A stretch of 64,000 nt of DNA from Apostichopus japonicus. Its lineage: Eukaryota > Echinodermata > Holothuroidea > Aspidochirotida > Stichopodidae. The stretch covers positions 19,027,501 to 19,091,500 of the forward strand of contig NC_092569.1 in NCBI RefSeq assembly GCF_037975245.1, given 5' to 3'. Below the pieces are notes generated by a model. The model worked only from the letters and a program-made list of their open reading frames with translations, was not told the origin of the DNA and made no database searches. Positions within the stretch are counted from its first letter, which is position 1. Every line of letters starts with the position of its first letter. The translations under genes were made by a program, and so were the position numbers. Below, one piece after another: positions 36,677 through 48,356 of this stretch.

Positions 36677-39600
36677 AAGAAAATAGGATTTGAAAGGGAA
36701 AGACATTTGGTCCCCATGCTGATTCTTAAAGTGTTGAAGTGTAATCGAATAAACATTTAAAATATTGAATTTAAGTGAGCAACATCACAAATGGTATCCA
36801 GCAAAATAGGTAATGGTTACAAGGTATATGTAAAGTAAAATACATGACCAAAATTTTACCCAAAGCCGATGTAACTGATTAATAATAATGGAAAATAAAG
36901 ACATGTAAAAATGTTAAGACAATCTCATTTTCATGCATGGAATCTGTTGATTCATCTTTTAGTGCGACTTCATAGCGAAAACTGGCACATATTAAGCTGC
37001 TAAGTGCTCATTGTATACACATATAAGAACAGCATGATATGGTTGGTTTTTGCACCATGGGCTCATATATCTACATTCATTGTCCTTATTAGAATACTAT
37101 GCCGTCGTTATTCTTTAAACCGTGCTACGAAAAGCATGGCATCAATAAGTGATTGCTTTGCTTCCTTTCAATACAGCCGTTTGCATTTGGGTACAACAAT
37201 GTTACCAAGCCTACCGTGAACCATGCAAGCTAAGATTCAATTCACCCAAATAAATAGTATTGAGTTGATTATGTCGCCTAAATACGTTTCATGTTACTAT
37301 GAATCATACGGACAAAGACTGTAAAGAACGCGGGCTGTAGTGATCGACCCGCGTAAATTTTTACATAGTTACAGCTGCTTGACAATCCATTGTGTGTAGT
37401 AGCTGGCAATTGCTATTTCAAAATGCAAACAAAGCTGAAAAAGAAAATGGTTTGTTAGAGCGTGGTTTAAGCAAGTGGTGCATGACATATTCTTTGTATC
37501 TGAGGTCATTGTCATTGACATCCCCCGAGCAGGTAAAAAAAAATAGCTGCGAGGTTTTCTATATGAAGTATCTAGTAGGTTATATGTATACTGTATTGGC
37601 CGCAAATATGCTAGATATTCTAATATGGTCACCTTTGGTCAAAAGTCTTGAATTGTTTTCATCTTGTACTTTTATTGTTGTTGTTATTATTTTTAGGTTT
37701 TCTTAAGTTTGATAATTTAATTTTTAATTTTATTCCAGGTATTGGTTCTTTTGTACAGTGCTCTTGAGCATTGTTCATTATAATGATAACAGCACTTTAA
37801 TATATGGTATTTATTATTATTTTATTATTACAAGCTTCGGGGAAATTATCCTCACTTAGACATTCAGTCATCTTGTGTGTTCCTTAAAAATATCTGAGGA
37901 CAATTTGGAGAGTAAAGACCTCCAGGGATGGTACTTTTTGAAAACTTCTAGCAATTATAGCGTACAATAATTTGGAGCCTATACTGACTAACTTTATGGT
38001 ACTGAATCTTGTCAGGTAGCAATGTTCTTCCGAATCAACTAACTCATATAATTGTCAAAAGAAGGCAAGTCATCTTTCATAGTTTTATTTACTAATATAT
38101 GTAAACATTTTATGCTACTCGCAATGAAACTACACGATGCTTTAACTCGTTTAAGTTCGTTTTTTTTTTTAGCTTTGATATCTTTTTTACGGAAGTTGTA
38201 CATGGTACATGGCATGGATACACCCGCGGATTTGCCTCATTACTTTGATGACGTCAAATAATATTTTAAGTTTGTCACAGGAAATGAATATATAAACTTG
38301 GTACGAGGATACCGCGGTGATAAATATGGCTTGTTACCGGGGGCATACTTAAAGAGGAAGTGAGGGGGTATCGCATCCGCCATTAAAGTTAGAAGTTGGT
38401 CTTTAAGTTCGATACTATGAACAGGGACAGCGAATCCTGGGAATATGCATGGGGTCACCCCCCTTTGATCATCACAATAGCGCGTTTAGACCGAGTTATA
38501 GTCCTAATTTACAGTATAAAAATTTCTGAGAAGGCACCATTAGTTGTCAAAATTTGTATATGATTAAAACATCTGAAATTGAGGCAGCTACTGGGGCCTC
38601 AAATTGCTATTATGCGAATTTGTAAACACTTAACATAGTCCCGCGACTTACGTGAATTTGAAATTTCTCATCCCCTCTTCAAGTCCCTCTTTCGTCGAGA
38701 AGTCTTGATCGACCAGAGACTATAGTCGGTTTCGATCTATACCACCTTGAGAAATTGTGTATACACATGTCCCTTTTCTTTAGCAAAATAGTGTCCGATT
38801 TATGTATTCAGATATATCGCCGTTATTGTTTAGTACGACACCTTGTTGACACCTACCCTTCTCTCAATAAAGCACAAATGACACGTTTAAGCTATACGCT
38901 GCTCTCTTTCTTTCATTTTTTTTTTGTGCTAAAACTAATCAGTCATCATAGTAGTTCATTTTATTTTCGAAGCTATGCAGCCTTATCAAAAACTGCAATG
39001 CTGTTCATTCACTCATTTTATCTCACTTACTCTCTGAAGAAACAAATTAAAAATGACAAATTAAAAAAAAAAACTCTTGTTTTCCATTTACATGTTACAT
39101 AATGATCCCTCATATATGTTAATATAATATTTGAATGACATTAGTATACCCCTCATTAACCTCCAGTTTGTAAACAAGTGACTTAATAAGATCACATGTC
39201 ATCGTTTTTTAATGCTACGGTTATACGTTTGGTAAAATTGCTGACCAAGCGCAAAATATTCCGAACTGTCAAAGTTTCGTGAGGAAGCTATGCAAAGGGA
39301 TAGAAACAAAACTTGCGGCAAGTCAACCAATCAACCAATTTTCAGAAAAGTTCCTAGTTGACCCTCTCCGATTTTTATGAAATTTCAATAGAATGATACA
39401 ATGTGGCTCAAACGAACACATACGGAAAACTAAAATCATACTCCATTTAGTTTTTGAGATAAGACTTATCGGAATTCGATCCAGATGCCTTTTGTTTTCG
39501 TGCGCTCGAGTCGCGAGAAGTAATTTGCTGTGATATTTCCCGACTTTGAAGCTCATGTTACAGTCTTCGTAACAGGTAAAGAAGTACAATTTGGTATTCC

Positions 39601-41148
39601 TCCTCACAGTTTGCCAAGTTTCCTTTTGCTTTCTAGCTATGGTCACTTAAAGTAGGCAAATAGTACCAATTTGGTACTCTTTTGGTATTAAGTTGGTACT
39701 CTTTTGGTACTCTTTTGGTACCAATTTGGTACTCTTTTGGTGCCAATTTGGTACTCTTTTGGGTCACCCTGATGGTGGAATATTAGCAGAAATGTACTCT
39801 TGTCTCATCTGCATAATCTGTCATGGGCACAATGTTGCAGTGGTAGTCATTGGAGAGTCGCTGCATATCAATCTGGCCATTATCAGTTGGAATAAAACTG
39901 AAAACCCAAATTTCAGTTGAGCTACAGCGATTGTGAGTTTCTGGCGAAATTCTGTCACTTTTTTTCCACCGTGTTTGAACAACTGCCATTTCGTCATTTC
40001 ATTCGATTTGGCTGAAAATTCGGCAGTCAGTTGTGCGAATTAATTATCCATACATGTTGTCATATTTGATAAATTTGAGGTCACGAGAGGTCATATTTAT
40101 TTCGGTTTTTCATTTTCCTCCCAAACCCTCACGAGAGGTAATTTTTTCAGAAAACTTAAAAAATGCTACAACTCTAGAGGGTTTTTACAAATCTGCTTAA
40201 TTATTACAATTGAATGATAGTGCAAAAAAAATTCCATGTGAGGGTCCAAAGCAGAGTTGAAGACTTTATCAAGTCAAATGTTTACTTGTTATTCAGGCTT
40301 CTTATCTAGTTCGATGTCATTCTCTGTAAAAAGACTACTTGTCAGATTTGCAGGTTGACGTTTCCCACGGTTTGTTTATGTAATACAACATGTGAGCAAA
40401 ATCTATATGGTTGGAGCCGATTCCAATTTCTGCTCTTTAACGTTTTTCGGTGGTATGTCGATTGTAATCAAGTTGCAGGTCGTTCTATGATTTAATGGGT
40501 GCAATTTTCGTGGGCAATTCTGGGTCAGCACAATTCAAACGTGATATCCATAATATTTTAGCAGATTAAGCAGATGAATACTTTATTTACATTTTCGTTC
40601 TATTATTGCGTGAATTAAAACTACGATTCCCATGTACTGTTGGTTCTTTGTGTTTGCAATGGGGCATAGCTTATCCCTATAAATTAGTTCAACAATCTAT
40701 TTCATAAAATAAGTTCATGACAGTGTTTCCACTACGAAGGCATACAACTTCCTAACATTGTAACAAGCTATGTCTGCATAAGGAGCAAAAGGCAAGGGAA
40801 AAGGAGTTGGGAGAAAATGGAAATGACACCGTTATCCCGCCTATGTCTTATATTTTTCGCACAAACAAATGGGTAAACTGCTCAGAAATATACCCAATCA
40901 AAATTAATTTCGCAAATATATGCTTTGCTGTGCTTATGCAGCGTCGCTGCACTTGTTTTTTTTAATATTCGATTCAATCAGAATACGCCGTAGCTATAAG
41001 CATACCACTTTAACTTGACCTAATGCAGTGCAGACACGGTGAATGCTTTATTTCAATAAAATGATGTAGATCTAAGCACGATCTAGTGACTTGCGCAATG
41101 ATTGTTGTGCTGCGTTGTGTTGTGTTAATTGTGAATGAGCTAATGACA
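36677..41148. other. Intergenic region between genes A and B, no recognised gene
   Basis: AT-rich, with short frames of low-complexity content only. At 39660-39765 a short array alternates TTGGTACCAATTTGGTACTC and close variants, ending in TTTTGGGTCACCCTGATGG. The GGGTCACCC end resembles the terminus of the MITE at 21501. No other feature could be supported. Confidence 0.6.
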
Positions 41149-41154
41149 TCATCT

Positions 41155-41164
41155 GGAAATTCCC
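41155..41164. promoter_or_regulatory. NF-kB-type decamer upstream of methyltransferase-like gene B
   Basis: GGAAATTCCC (reverse GGGAATTTCC, a classic kB site form) lies 195 bp upstream of the gene B ATG, inside TCATCTGGAAATTCCC. That block also occurs upstream of gene A, while most other upstream sequence has diverged. Confidence 0.5.
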
Positions 41165-41358
41165 GATGTCGCAATAACAATGTTGCGGTTAAGAGAACAG
41201 TATCGTTGCAGCCCTTTGAAGTAAATACATCGCAGTAAGCTTTTATTGCCAAACACAAACTAGGTCTCAGACGGCAAGGAAGTGGTACAAAACAACTTAA
41301 TGTAGGAGTATACAGCAACAGTTGTGCGAGAATTACTATACACTTAGTGACAGCAAAG

Positions 41359-43520
41359 ATGCCTCTGGTTATAGACACCATAACGTTTTTGATTCAATGT
41401 TTGAAGAAATGGATGAATGGAGATGATGTAGATAATAGAGATGATGTAGAAAATGGAGGTTATGTAGATAATGGAGATCAGGAACTGGAGTTTCGTGATA
41501 TATTCGATGCAGTGATCAACCTTTACAGAGAGTTTGAAAGGATCAAAGCTGGTGGCAATGGTAATGTGCAACTGAGAAATACCTGCAGGTTGCGTTTGAA
41601 TGAAATGAAGCGAGTTTATGGATATGATTTACCGAACGCCTCCGCGAGAATCGACTACTCTGACATCTACACCCAGTGGAGTTACATGTACGTCTACATG
41701 TTACGTCATATCCATCTTGTCTCTTACGCTTTAGATGAAACCGTCGGTAATGGCATTTTGACTGACCCAGAAGCTAGCCATTCTCCAACTGTGTGCATGA
41801 TTGGAGGTGGGCCGGGCACTGATGTACTTGGGTTGAGCGTTCATCTTAGGAAATATGGACATAAAACACCATTAAGCTCTGGAGTGTATGTTCTTGATAA
41901 GTATACCAAGTGGCAAACCGGTTGGGATTGGCTTCATATGTTTCTTCCGAAAAGGTACCAAGATGGTATACCCCAAGTCAACTACCGCGGATTCGATTTC
42001 AAGAACAATGAACTGTCTGTTGAACAGCAGCAGATATTGAAGAAAGCAAATATCGTTACGATGATAAAGTCTCTCTCACCTGTCGCCGCCTGGCTGAAGG
42101 AACGTCCAAAGTTGTTCAAATGTAAGCAAAGTACAGTAAAACAAAAAATTAGCCAGTTACTTGACTAAATCACTCAACTTAAAAACAATGACTTGAAGCA
42201 AAATATAAGGTTTGATGTGTTGTAAACCTTTACAGAGTATTGTAATATTTACCATTTTTATATTTAGAGAAATGGCTCATTAAATATTCATGGCTCATCA
42301 CTATAGTAGCTGGACTCCTTAGAATAAAATACACAGACTAGTATCAAAATATAAGACATTAATGGAATAATGGCCTCTAATCATATCACTGCAATATATT
42401 ACAAAGGTTACATGGTAACATTGTGTTGAATTATCGTCCAAAAGTGTTCTAATGTATATGAAGTTAAATCTTCTGTTGGCTAAAATGATTAAAAAACTGT
42501 AAATCAATGAATTCAAATTAATCCTATACGCCTGGACTGAAGAGCCGACGTCAACATTAACTTAGCCTTAAAGGAGCATTTTAGATGTGTAGCATATTGT
42601 AAAGCTGAGTAACGTGAGCACCGGAATACGAATAGAAACATTTAAGAGCTCAAAAGTTGATGTACCAAAACAAAACTAACATTTCTGCCAAAACGTAACT
42701 GTTTACATAACTAGTTGTGACATTGATGATTCGGTAATCTTGCATGAAGAAATGGAATACATCTTTTACCATTCTCAACCTATCAATCTAGTACCTTGAT
42801 CCATGATCGAACGAAATAGTATCTGACAATTTACTATATATTGAGATTCCTTGCTGGCTTCTCATGATCCACGTTTACCAAAATGACTTATGTTATTTTC
42901 TGGCGTTTTTTAACTTTACTTTTAAAGGAATGTGGTTCTCAATTTATCACCCCCCCCCCCCCCGTAAGACTATGAATCAAACTAAGGTTATCTTTATTCA
43001 AGCCTTCTAGGTTGTTACTGATTCGGGCGACTCATATCTCCCCCCCCCCATTCCCCCACCCTCCACATGCACAAGCAAACCTTCTCCTCCTCTGCTTTAC
43101 CACTGCTGGATATTTGAAAAACTATTACAAAGGACATTTTCGTTTCATATTAACAGTAAATTTGTTCTTACATACCATATTTTTGGTTTCTCTCTTTTAT
43201 TACTTACAGTTGTCATTGGACCAACTGGACGACCAACATCAACGGTGTATGAATGGCATTCCGTCTTCAGCATACTGAAACATATGAAGAAAGGGGCTTT
43301 CCTGCTCTATATCGACAATCGAACAGGTCCTCAAAGAAAAATTCTCATGGAAGCCGTGGATTGTTTTAACTTTGATAAACTTTACGATAAAGTTCTTACC
43401 GATCAAAGAATGCCAACTAGTATTTTCTCCCCTAAGGCAAACCAGTTTAAGAGAGAGATTAATTATAATCCTTGTACAATAGCTGGCATTAATGAGGTTA
43501 TATTAGTGAGAAAGAAATGA
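41359..43520 (+). CDS. Methyltransferase-like protein B, two exons, 357 aa
   Basis: Paralogue of A. I chose the ATG at 41359 (MPLVIDTITFLIQCLKKWMN) because the upstream in-frame GTG has no advantage. Exon 1 ends at 42121 (donor T|GTAAGC, phase 1) and exon 2 is 43210-43520 (acceptor TATTACTTACAG). Motif I is VCMIGGGPGTD, followed by VLDKY, FDF and IVTMIKSLSPVAAWL, then EWHSVFSILKHM and LLYIDNRTGPQR. It has a longer N-terminus than A and C, with an acidic repeat (DDVDN, DDVEN, YVDNGD) encoded by a short internal DNA repeat. The intron of about 1.1 kb contains two C-runs. A mobile element starts only 61 bp after the stop. Same caution on function as for A. Confidence 0.85.
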
Positions 43521-44264
43521 TAAAGCCAATTTCAGTGCTGGGGGTTGGTAAGAAGAAGAAGAAAAAAACTTTAACATCGCCTACACTGAAAACTTTAATT
43601 GGTTCACCGACTAACATAACGTTAGTCCATCTGGTGCCTCTCCCGACTAACATAGCCTTAGTCAGTTGCTATACCGACTAATTTATTCCTTAATCAGTTG
43701 GATTTCTTAGTCGGTCATCTTAGTCCGTCAGCTTAGTCGATCAACAATTTCTTAGTCGGTAAATGTATATCAGTCAGTTACATTAGTTGGTGACATTAGG
43801 CGGTCTTTACCGACTAATTTATATGAGCCACCGACTAGTTTATAGCAGGTTTTACATTAGTCAGGATGGTGCCTCTCCCGACTAACCTTTCTTAGTCGGT
43901 ATCGATTGACTAGTTGCACTGACTAGAATCACTGAAAGAATTAAACCCGACTAGTTTCACTGACTAGCATCACTGAAAGAAAAGAGAGCAGAAGAAACAC
44001 AAATAATGTGTACGTTGGCAGTATTTATTTCTGATAAAACTTCTGATGTCTACAAAGGCTGACTTTCCACAGATAGAGAAGAAATCACTGTAAACAAAAA
44101 TCTGAAAATATGATTTTATTCCAACAAAGTTAAGACAAGTTAATGGATCAAACATGAATCGCAAAAGTATAGCACTGCACAATAATGCAAAGTTGAATCT
44201 TGGGCAAGGGTTCCTCATGACTTTCGTTTTAAAGTGGTACCCCAAATCGACACCAGTTAAGTCT

Positions 44265-46483
44265 TCACGAACAAAGAGTGTTTCTCTTAACTACAAATGG
44301 CCTCCCACTTGTCTTCAGGAAGCCAAAATCTGCACCATTATTGACCTGTGAACAGAAAATATGATATACGTGTAAGCGCAGATACAGATATAGCACATGA
44401 TAACTCACATTATCATAAACATACATTAAATGTATTACATTTACATTAAAATTTTATAACATATTGGGAGGTATACATTTAAATCTAGGTCCCTCAAATT
44501 ATAAGCCAGGAATAGCAGCTTTACCAAATAATTATTAGCTTTGAACAGCATAACACCAAGTTATTTTTCAAAGCTTAATAATTATGTTAATCATGTTAAT
44601 AACGATCCCAATAGACCGGGAGCCCAGTGGGTTTGGTTAGCTGGGAAGGTAACCAATTGCCTTGTACATCACAATGTTCACAGTGCATTCCTGTATGTGA
44701 AACCAGACGACTGGCAACCGACTGTGGTGAGTGTGGCTGGGAGAGCAATTTTAAAGTCACCTGATAGCTAACCTAGATCAGTTTTCATGGTAACACATCA
44801 AAGTAAGTACAATGTGTCAGGTATGGCCCCAAGAGCAACAAATGACCATCGCCAGTAATTATTGGTGGTGGGGTACCCCTGCCAGTGATCTATAATTGAC
44901 CCCTCAAGGCTGACCTAGGTCAGCTCATGAGGTAACCACTTGAAACCTACTGGAAAATGTTGGTTAGGACTTCAGATACAACTGATGGGCATTGCCAGTA
45001 ATTTTTATTAGTGGGGTACCCCTGCCAATAGACCCCCAAAATGCCCATCCCCCATTGACCTAGATGAGCTCATGATGTAACCAGTTGAAAACTACTGGAA
45101 AATTGTATCACTTCATATATAAGGGATGGGCATTTCCAGTAATTTATATTGGGGGGGGTACCCCTTCCAGTAGACCCCCAAAATGCCCATTCCCTCATTG
45201 ACCTAGGTCAGCTCATGAGATAACCAGTTGAAAAATTACTGGAAATGATAGGTATCGTTTCATATGTAAGGGATGGGCATTTCTAGTCATTTACATTGGT
45301 GGGGTAACCCTGCCAGTAGACCCCCAAAATGCCCATCCCCCATTGACCTAGATTAGCTCATGAGGTAACCAGTTGAAAACTACTGTAAAATGATTGGCAG
45401 GACTCTATATGTAAGGGATGGGCATTGCCAGTAATTTTTATTGGTGGGGTACCCCTGCCAGTAGACCCCCAAAATGCCCCCCCCCCTCATTGATCTAGGT
45501 CAGCTCATGATTTAACCAGTTGAAAACTACTGGAAAATGATTGACAGGATTCTATATGTAAGGGATGGGCGGACTCTGGCAGTGGTGGCCCACCAATATA
45601 AAATACTGGATATGCCCATCCTTACATATGAAGTGATACCTATCATTTTCCTGTAGGTTTCAACTGGTCAAATCATGAGCTCATCTAGGTCAATGAGGGG
45701 ATGGGCATATTGGGGGTCTACTGGCAGGGGTACCCCACTAATAAAAATTACTGGCAATGCCCATCCCTTTTATCTGAAGTCCTAACCAACATTTTCCAGT
45801 AGGTTTCAAGTGGTTACCTCATGAGCTGACCTAGGTCAGCCGTGAGGGGTCAATTGTTGATCACTGGCAGGGGTACCCCACCACCAATAATTACTGGCGA
45901 TGGCCATTTGTTGCTCTTGGGGCCATACCTGACACATTGTTCTTACTTTGATGTGGTTACCATGAAAGCTGATCTAGGTTAGCTATTAGGTGACTTAAAA
46001 TTGCTCTCCCAGCCACATCCACCACAGTCGGTTTGCCAGTCGTCAGGTTTCATATACAGGAATGCATTGTGAACATTGTGATATACCAGGCAATTGGTTA
46101 CCTTCCCAGCTAACCAAACCCTCTGGACTCCCGCTCTACAGATCAGTGAAAATTTGACCAAACTTATGAAGCTTGCACGTAAATGATATACTAGACTGTT
46201 TTTTTTTTAAAACAGGTTATGAAAAGTATCTTTAATATCATTAAACAGTTGGGTACAATAGTTAAACTCACTCTTCCATCTTTTTTCTCTATGGTACTTG
46301 TTCCTTTGCTTTTTGGACTCTTGGATAAACTCTTTTGTTCTGCGAAGGGTACCAATATATCATCTTAAAACATGTCTTTAAGCCATATATAACACAGTTC
46401 TCCTCTTCTGTTGTTGCCTCCACACTGGTGTCATACATCACAGGAAACCTCACCCTTGACTTAGATATTTGGCTTTTCAATTC
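44265..46483 (-). CDS. Putative element-borne gene, two terminal exons
   Basis: On the minus strand, exon 46483-46289 follows TTTTTTTTTTCCAGCAG. It reads ELKSQISKSRVRFPVMYDTS, then VEATTEEENCVIYG, and runs to a TAG at 46289. A second piece, 44345-44265, follows a good acceptor (TTTTCTGTTCACAG). It reads VNNGADFGFLKTSGRPFVVK and ends in TGA, with an AATAAA signal about 150 bp further on (near 44118). The first piece must use an internal donor to join the second, and I cannot fix which one. The sequence looks like protein but I do not recognise the family. The gene would run in from the right end of the 43582-48356 element. The intron would contain the palindrome. Confidence 0.35.
44625..46150. 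repeat. Large imperfect palindrome with 147-bp tandem units in one arm
   Basis: The left arm from 44635 (GGTTTGGTTAGCTGGGAAGG) to about 45110 is the reverse complement of the right arm, about 45600-46130, with roughly 90 percent identity by eye. The left side continues with direct repeats carrying AGGGATGGGCATTGCCAGTA at 45123, 45271, 45416 and 45563, about 147 bp apart. These fill the loop of the hairpin. No coding content. Confidence 0.85.
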
Positions 46484-48356
46484 CTGCTGGAAAAAAAAAA
46501 CAGCAAAGTATTCATCATTTGAAAAAGAACAAAAAAAAAGTTGTCACCACAAAGTTATGTGAGATTTGCTTCCACTATAGTCTCAAAAAACAATCCCAAA
46601 GTTTGAAGCAGACTGTATAAAGCTGAAAATTTGAACAAGAGTGTCATCACCATTGCAACCAGAATCAAATGCCCAGAATACAGAGATAATAATACATGGG
46701 CTAAATCGTTGTTTGTTATTATGATCTTTAAAAATATAAAATTTTAGAAACAGAAATGCACTGAGCCAACTTATTTATAGGCATAATCGTTTTTAGTTGT
46801 TATTTTGCTTGCTCACATAACAAGCCTGTTTAGACCTAGGCTAGAGGAGAATCAGTACTTTGTTACACTAAGTTTGTCTTTCGGTCGTTTTGATTTAGTC
46901 TTACTAGTAGTACCAAAGTATATAATGGACCGGCGAAGACTAGAGAATACCCAGAGTTTTAGGAACTGCGTTAAACTGTATGATCTGATCTATTATTTAC
47001 GTCAATGAGTTTCATTCAATCTAGGATCAAAAAGAAAAAACTAATTAATCTTAACCTTTAAACTTTGCTACTAAACAGATATGCTATCATAATCTACAAA
47101 TAGATGCATATACATATATACATAAACAGAATAATTTGAATTCGCGCAAGTGAACCCTGCACTACATTGGACAGAAAAAAAACGTGCAATTAGACCAAAC
47201 TAAACATACTAAATTTTCCGTTACTTCTACATAAAATATCAATACAAATACAACAACTTACTCTTTTGGCAGTATACTGAAAGCACATGTTATAATAACT
47301 TCAGACTATCAAGCTTTCCTGAGAAAAAACGGTTAGTACTTCTTACAGTAAACAAGTCGACCGTGAAGGAATGTTGCAATTGTTTCCTGGGCGTGACCGG
47401 AAATTAAATACTAAAAAATGATAAATGAAAAGGTTAAATAGAACTGAAGCGTGCATCCTGACTGCTCGCAACATATAATACCGTTGACTAGCCAACATAA
47501 TTTGTTCAGCCTACTGTGACCGTACGTTTGAAGGTCTAGCCTTGCTTATTCAATATCACAAAGCCTACCCATTTAGATTCACATGGGAAATTACAGGAAA
47601 TCTTTACCAAATGAGTGTAGACTTCAGATAAACTATTGAGACTTATAGTTCCAGCATTTGTTTGGGAATAAATTAGAAGATTATGTGCCACTGTTCAATC
47701 TAGCCCAATACACACATAACACATTGTTAATTGGTGTTTAGAATGCACACTTTAGTGTTGAGAATGCACTGCAGTACCCAGTAGAAGCCTATAGGCTACT
47801 CACTGTCATTGCACTTGTGTATTGCGAAACGCCAACGTGACAACGGTAGCGTTACACTAACCATAATACAGTACTAGTGCCAGTGGCCTAACAATTAACT
47901 TTAATTTTACCTTCAAGTTAAAGGAATAACAGGTAGGCCGATGATGGCAGTTAATACCTCCATTCTTCTAAAGACCTTCTTGGGTGATTTACGGTTGAAA
48001 GTTGCTTAGAGTGATCGTATGAAACTATGCCAAGTCAAGCAAGCTGCCGGCCGTTGCCTCTCGGTTTCCAAATTGAAGTGAATCGAATTGGGTTAAAATA
48101 CATTAGTCCGTCGACACCGACTAAGCTACGATTATGGCGTAAATCGGGTGTCCGTATCGTTCTTAGTCCATGGGTTAAAATACCTTAGTCCGTCGCCACC
48201 GACTTAGCTGTGATTATATTTTCCTTAGTCAGTGTAAACTGACTAAGAAGCAGCGATGAAACGAAGATTTTTGCTAGTTCGTGTGCATTGACTAACGTTA
48301 CAGACTAATTTAACGTTGGTCCGTGGCAATATTGACTAGTTTACTTTTTCAGTGTA

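Larger units (their letters stand above)
43582..48356. mobile_element. 4.8-kb element with TACACTGAAAA terminal inverted repeats
   Basis: TACACTGAAAA at 43582 is matched by TTTTCAGTGTA ending 48356. Just inside both ends are clusters of short inverted motifs built on ACTAAG and TTAGTCGGT (43600-43980 and 48090-48345), which is typical of subterminal transposase-binding arrays in DNA transposons. The interior holds a large palindrome and exon-like stretches on the minus strand. No target-site duplication is obvious and no superfamily could be assigned. It sits 61 bp beyond the stop of gene B. The remaining interior (46500-48080) shows no gene I can support. Confidence 0.6.
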
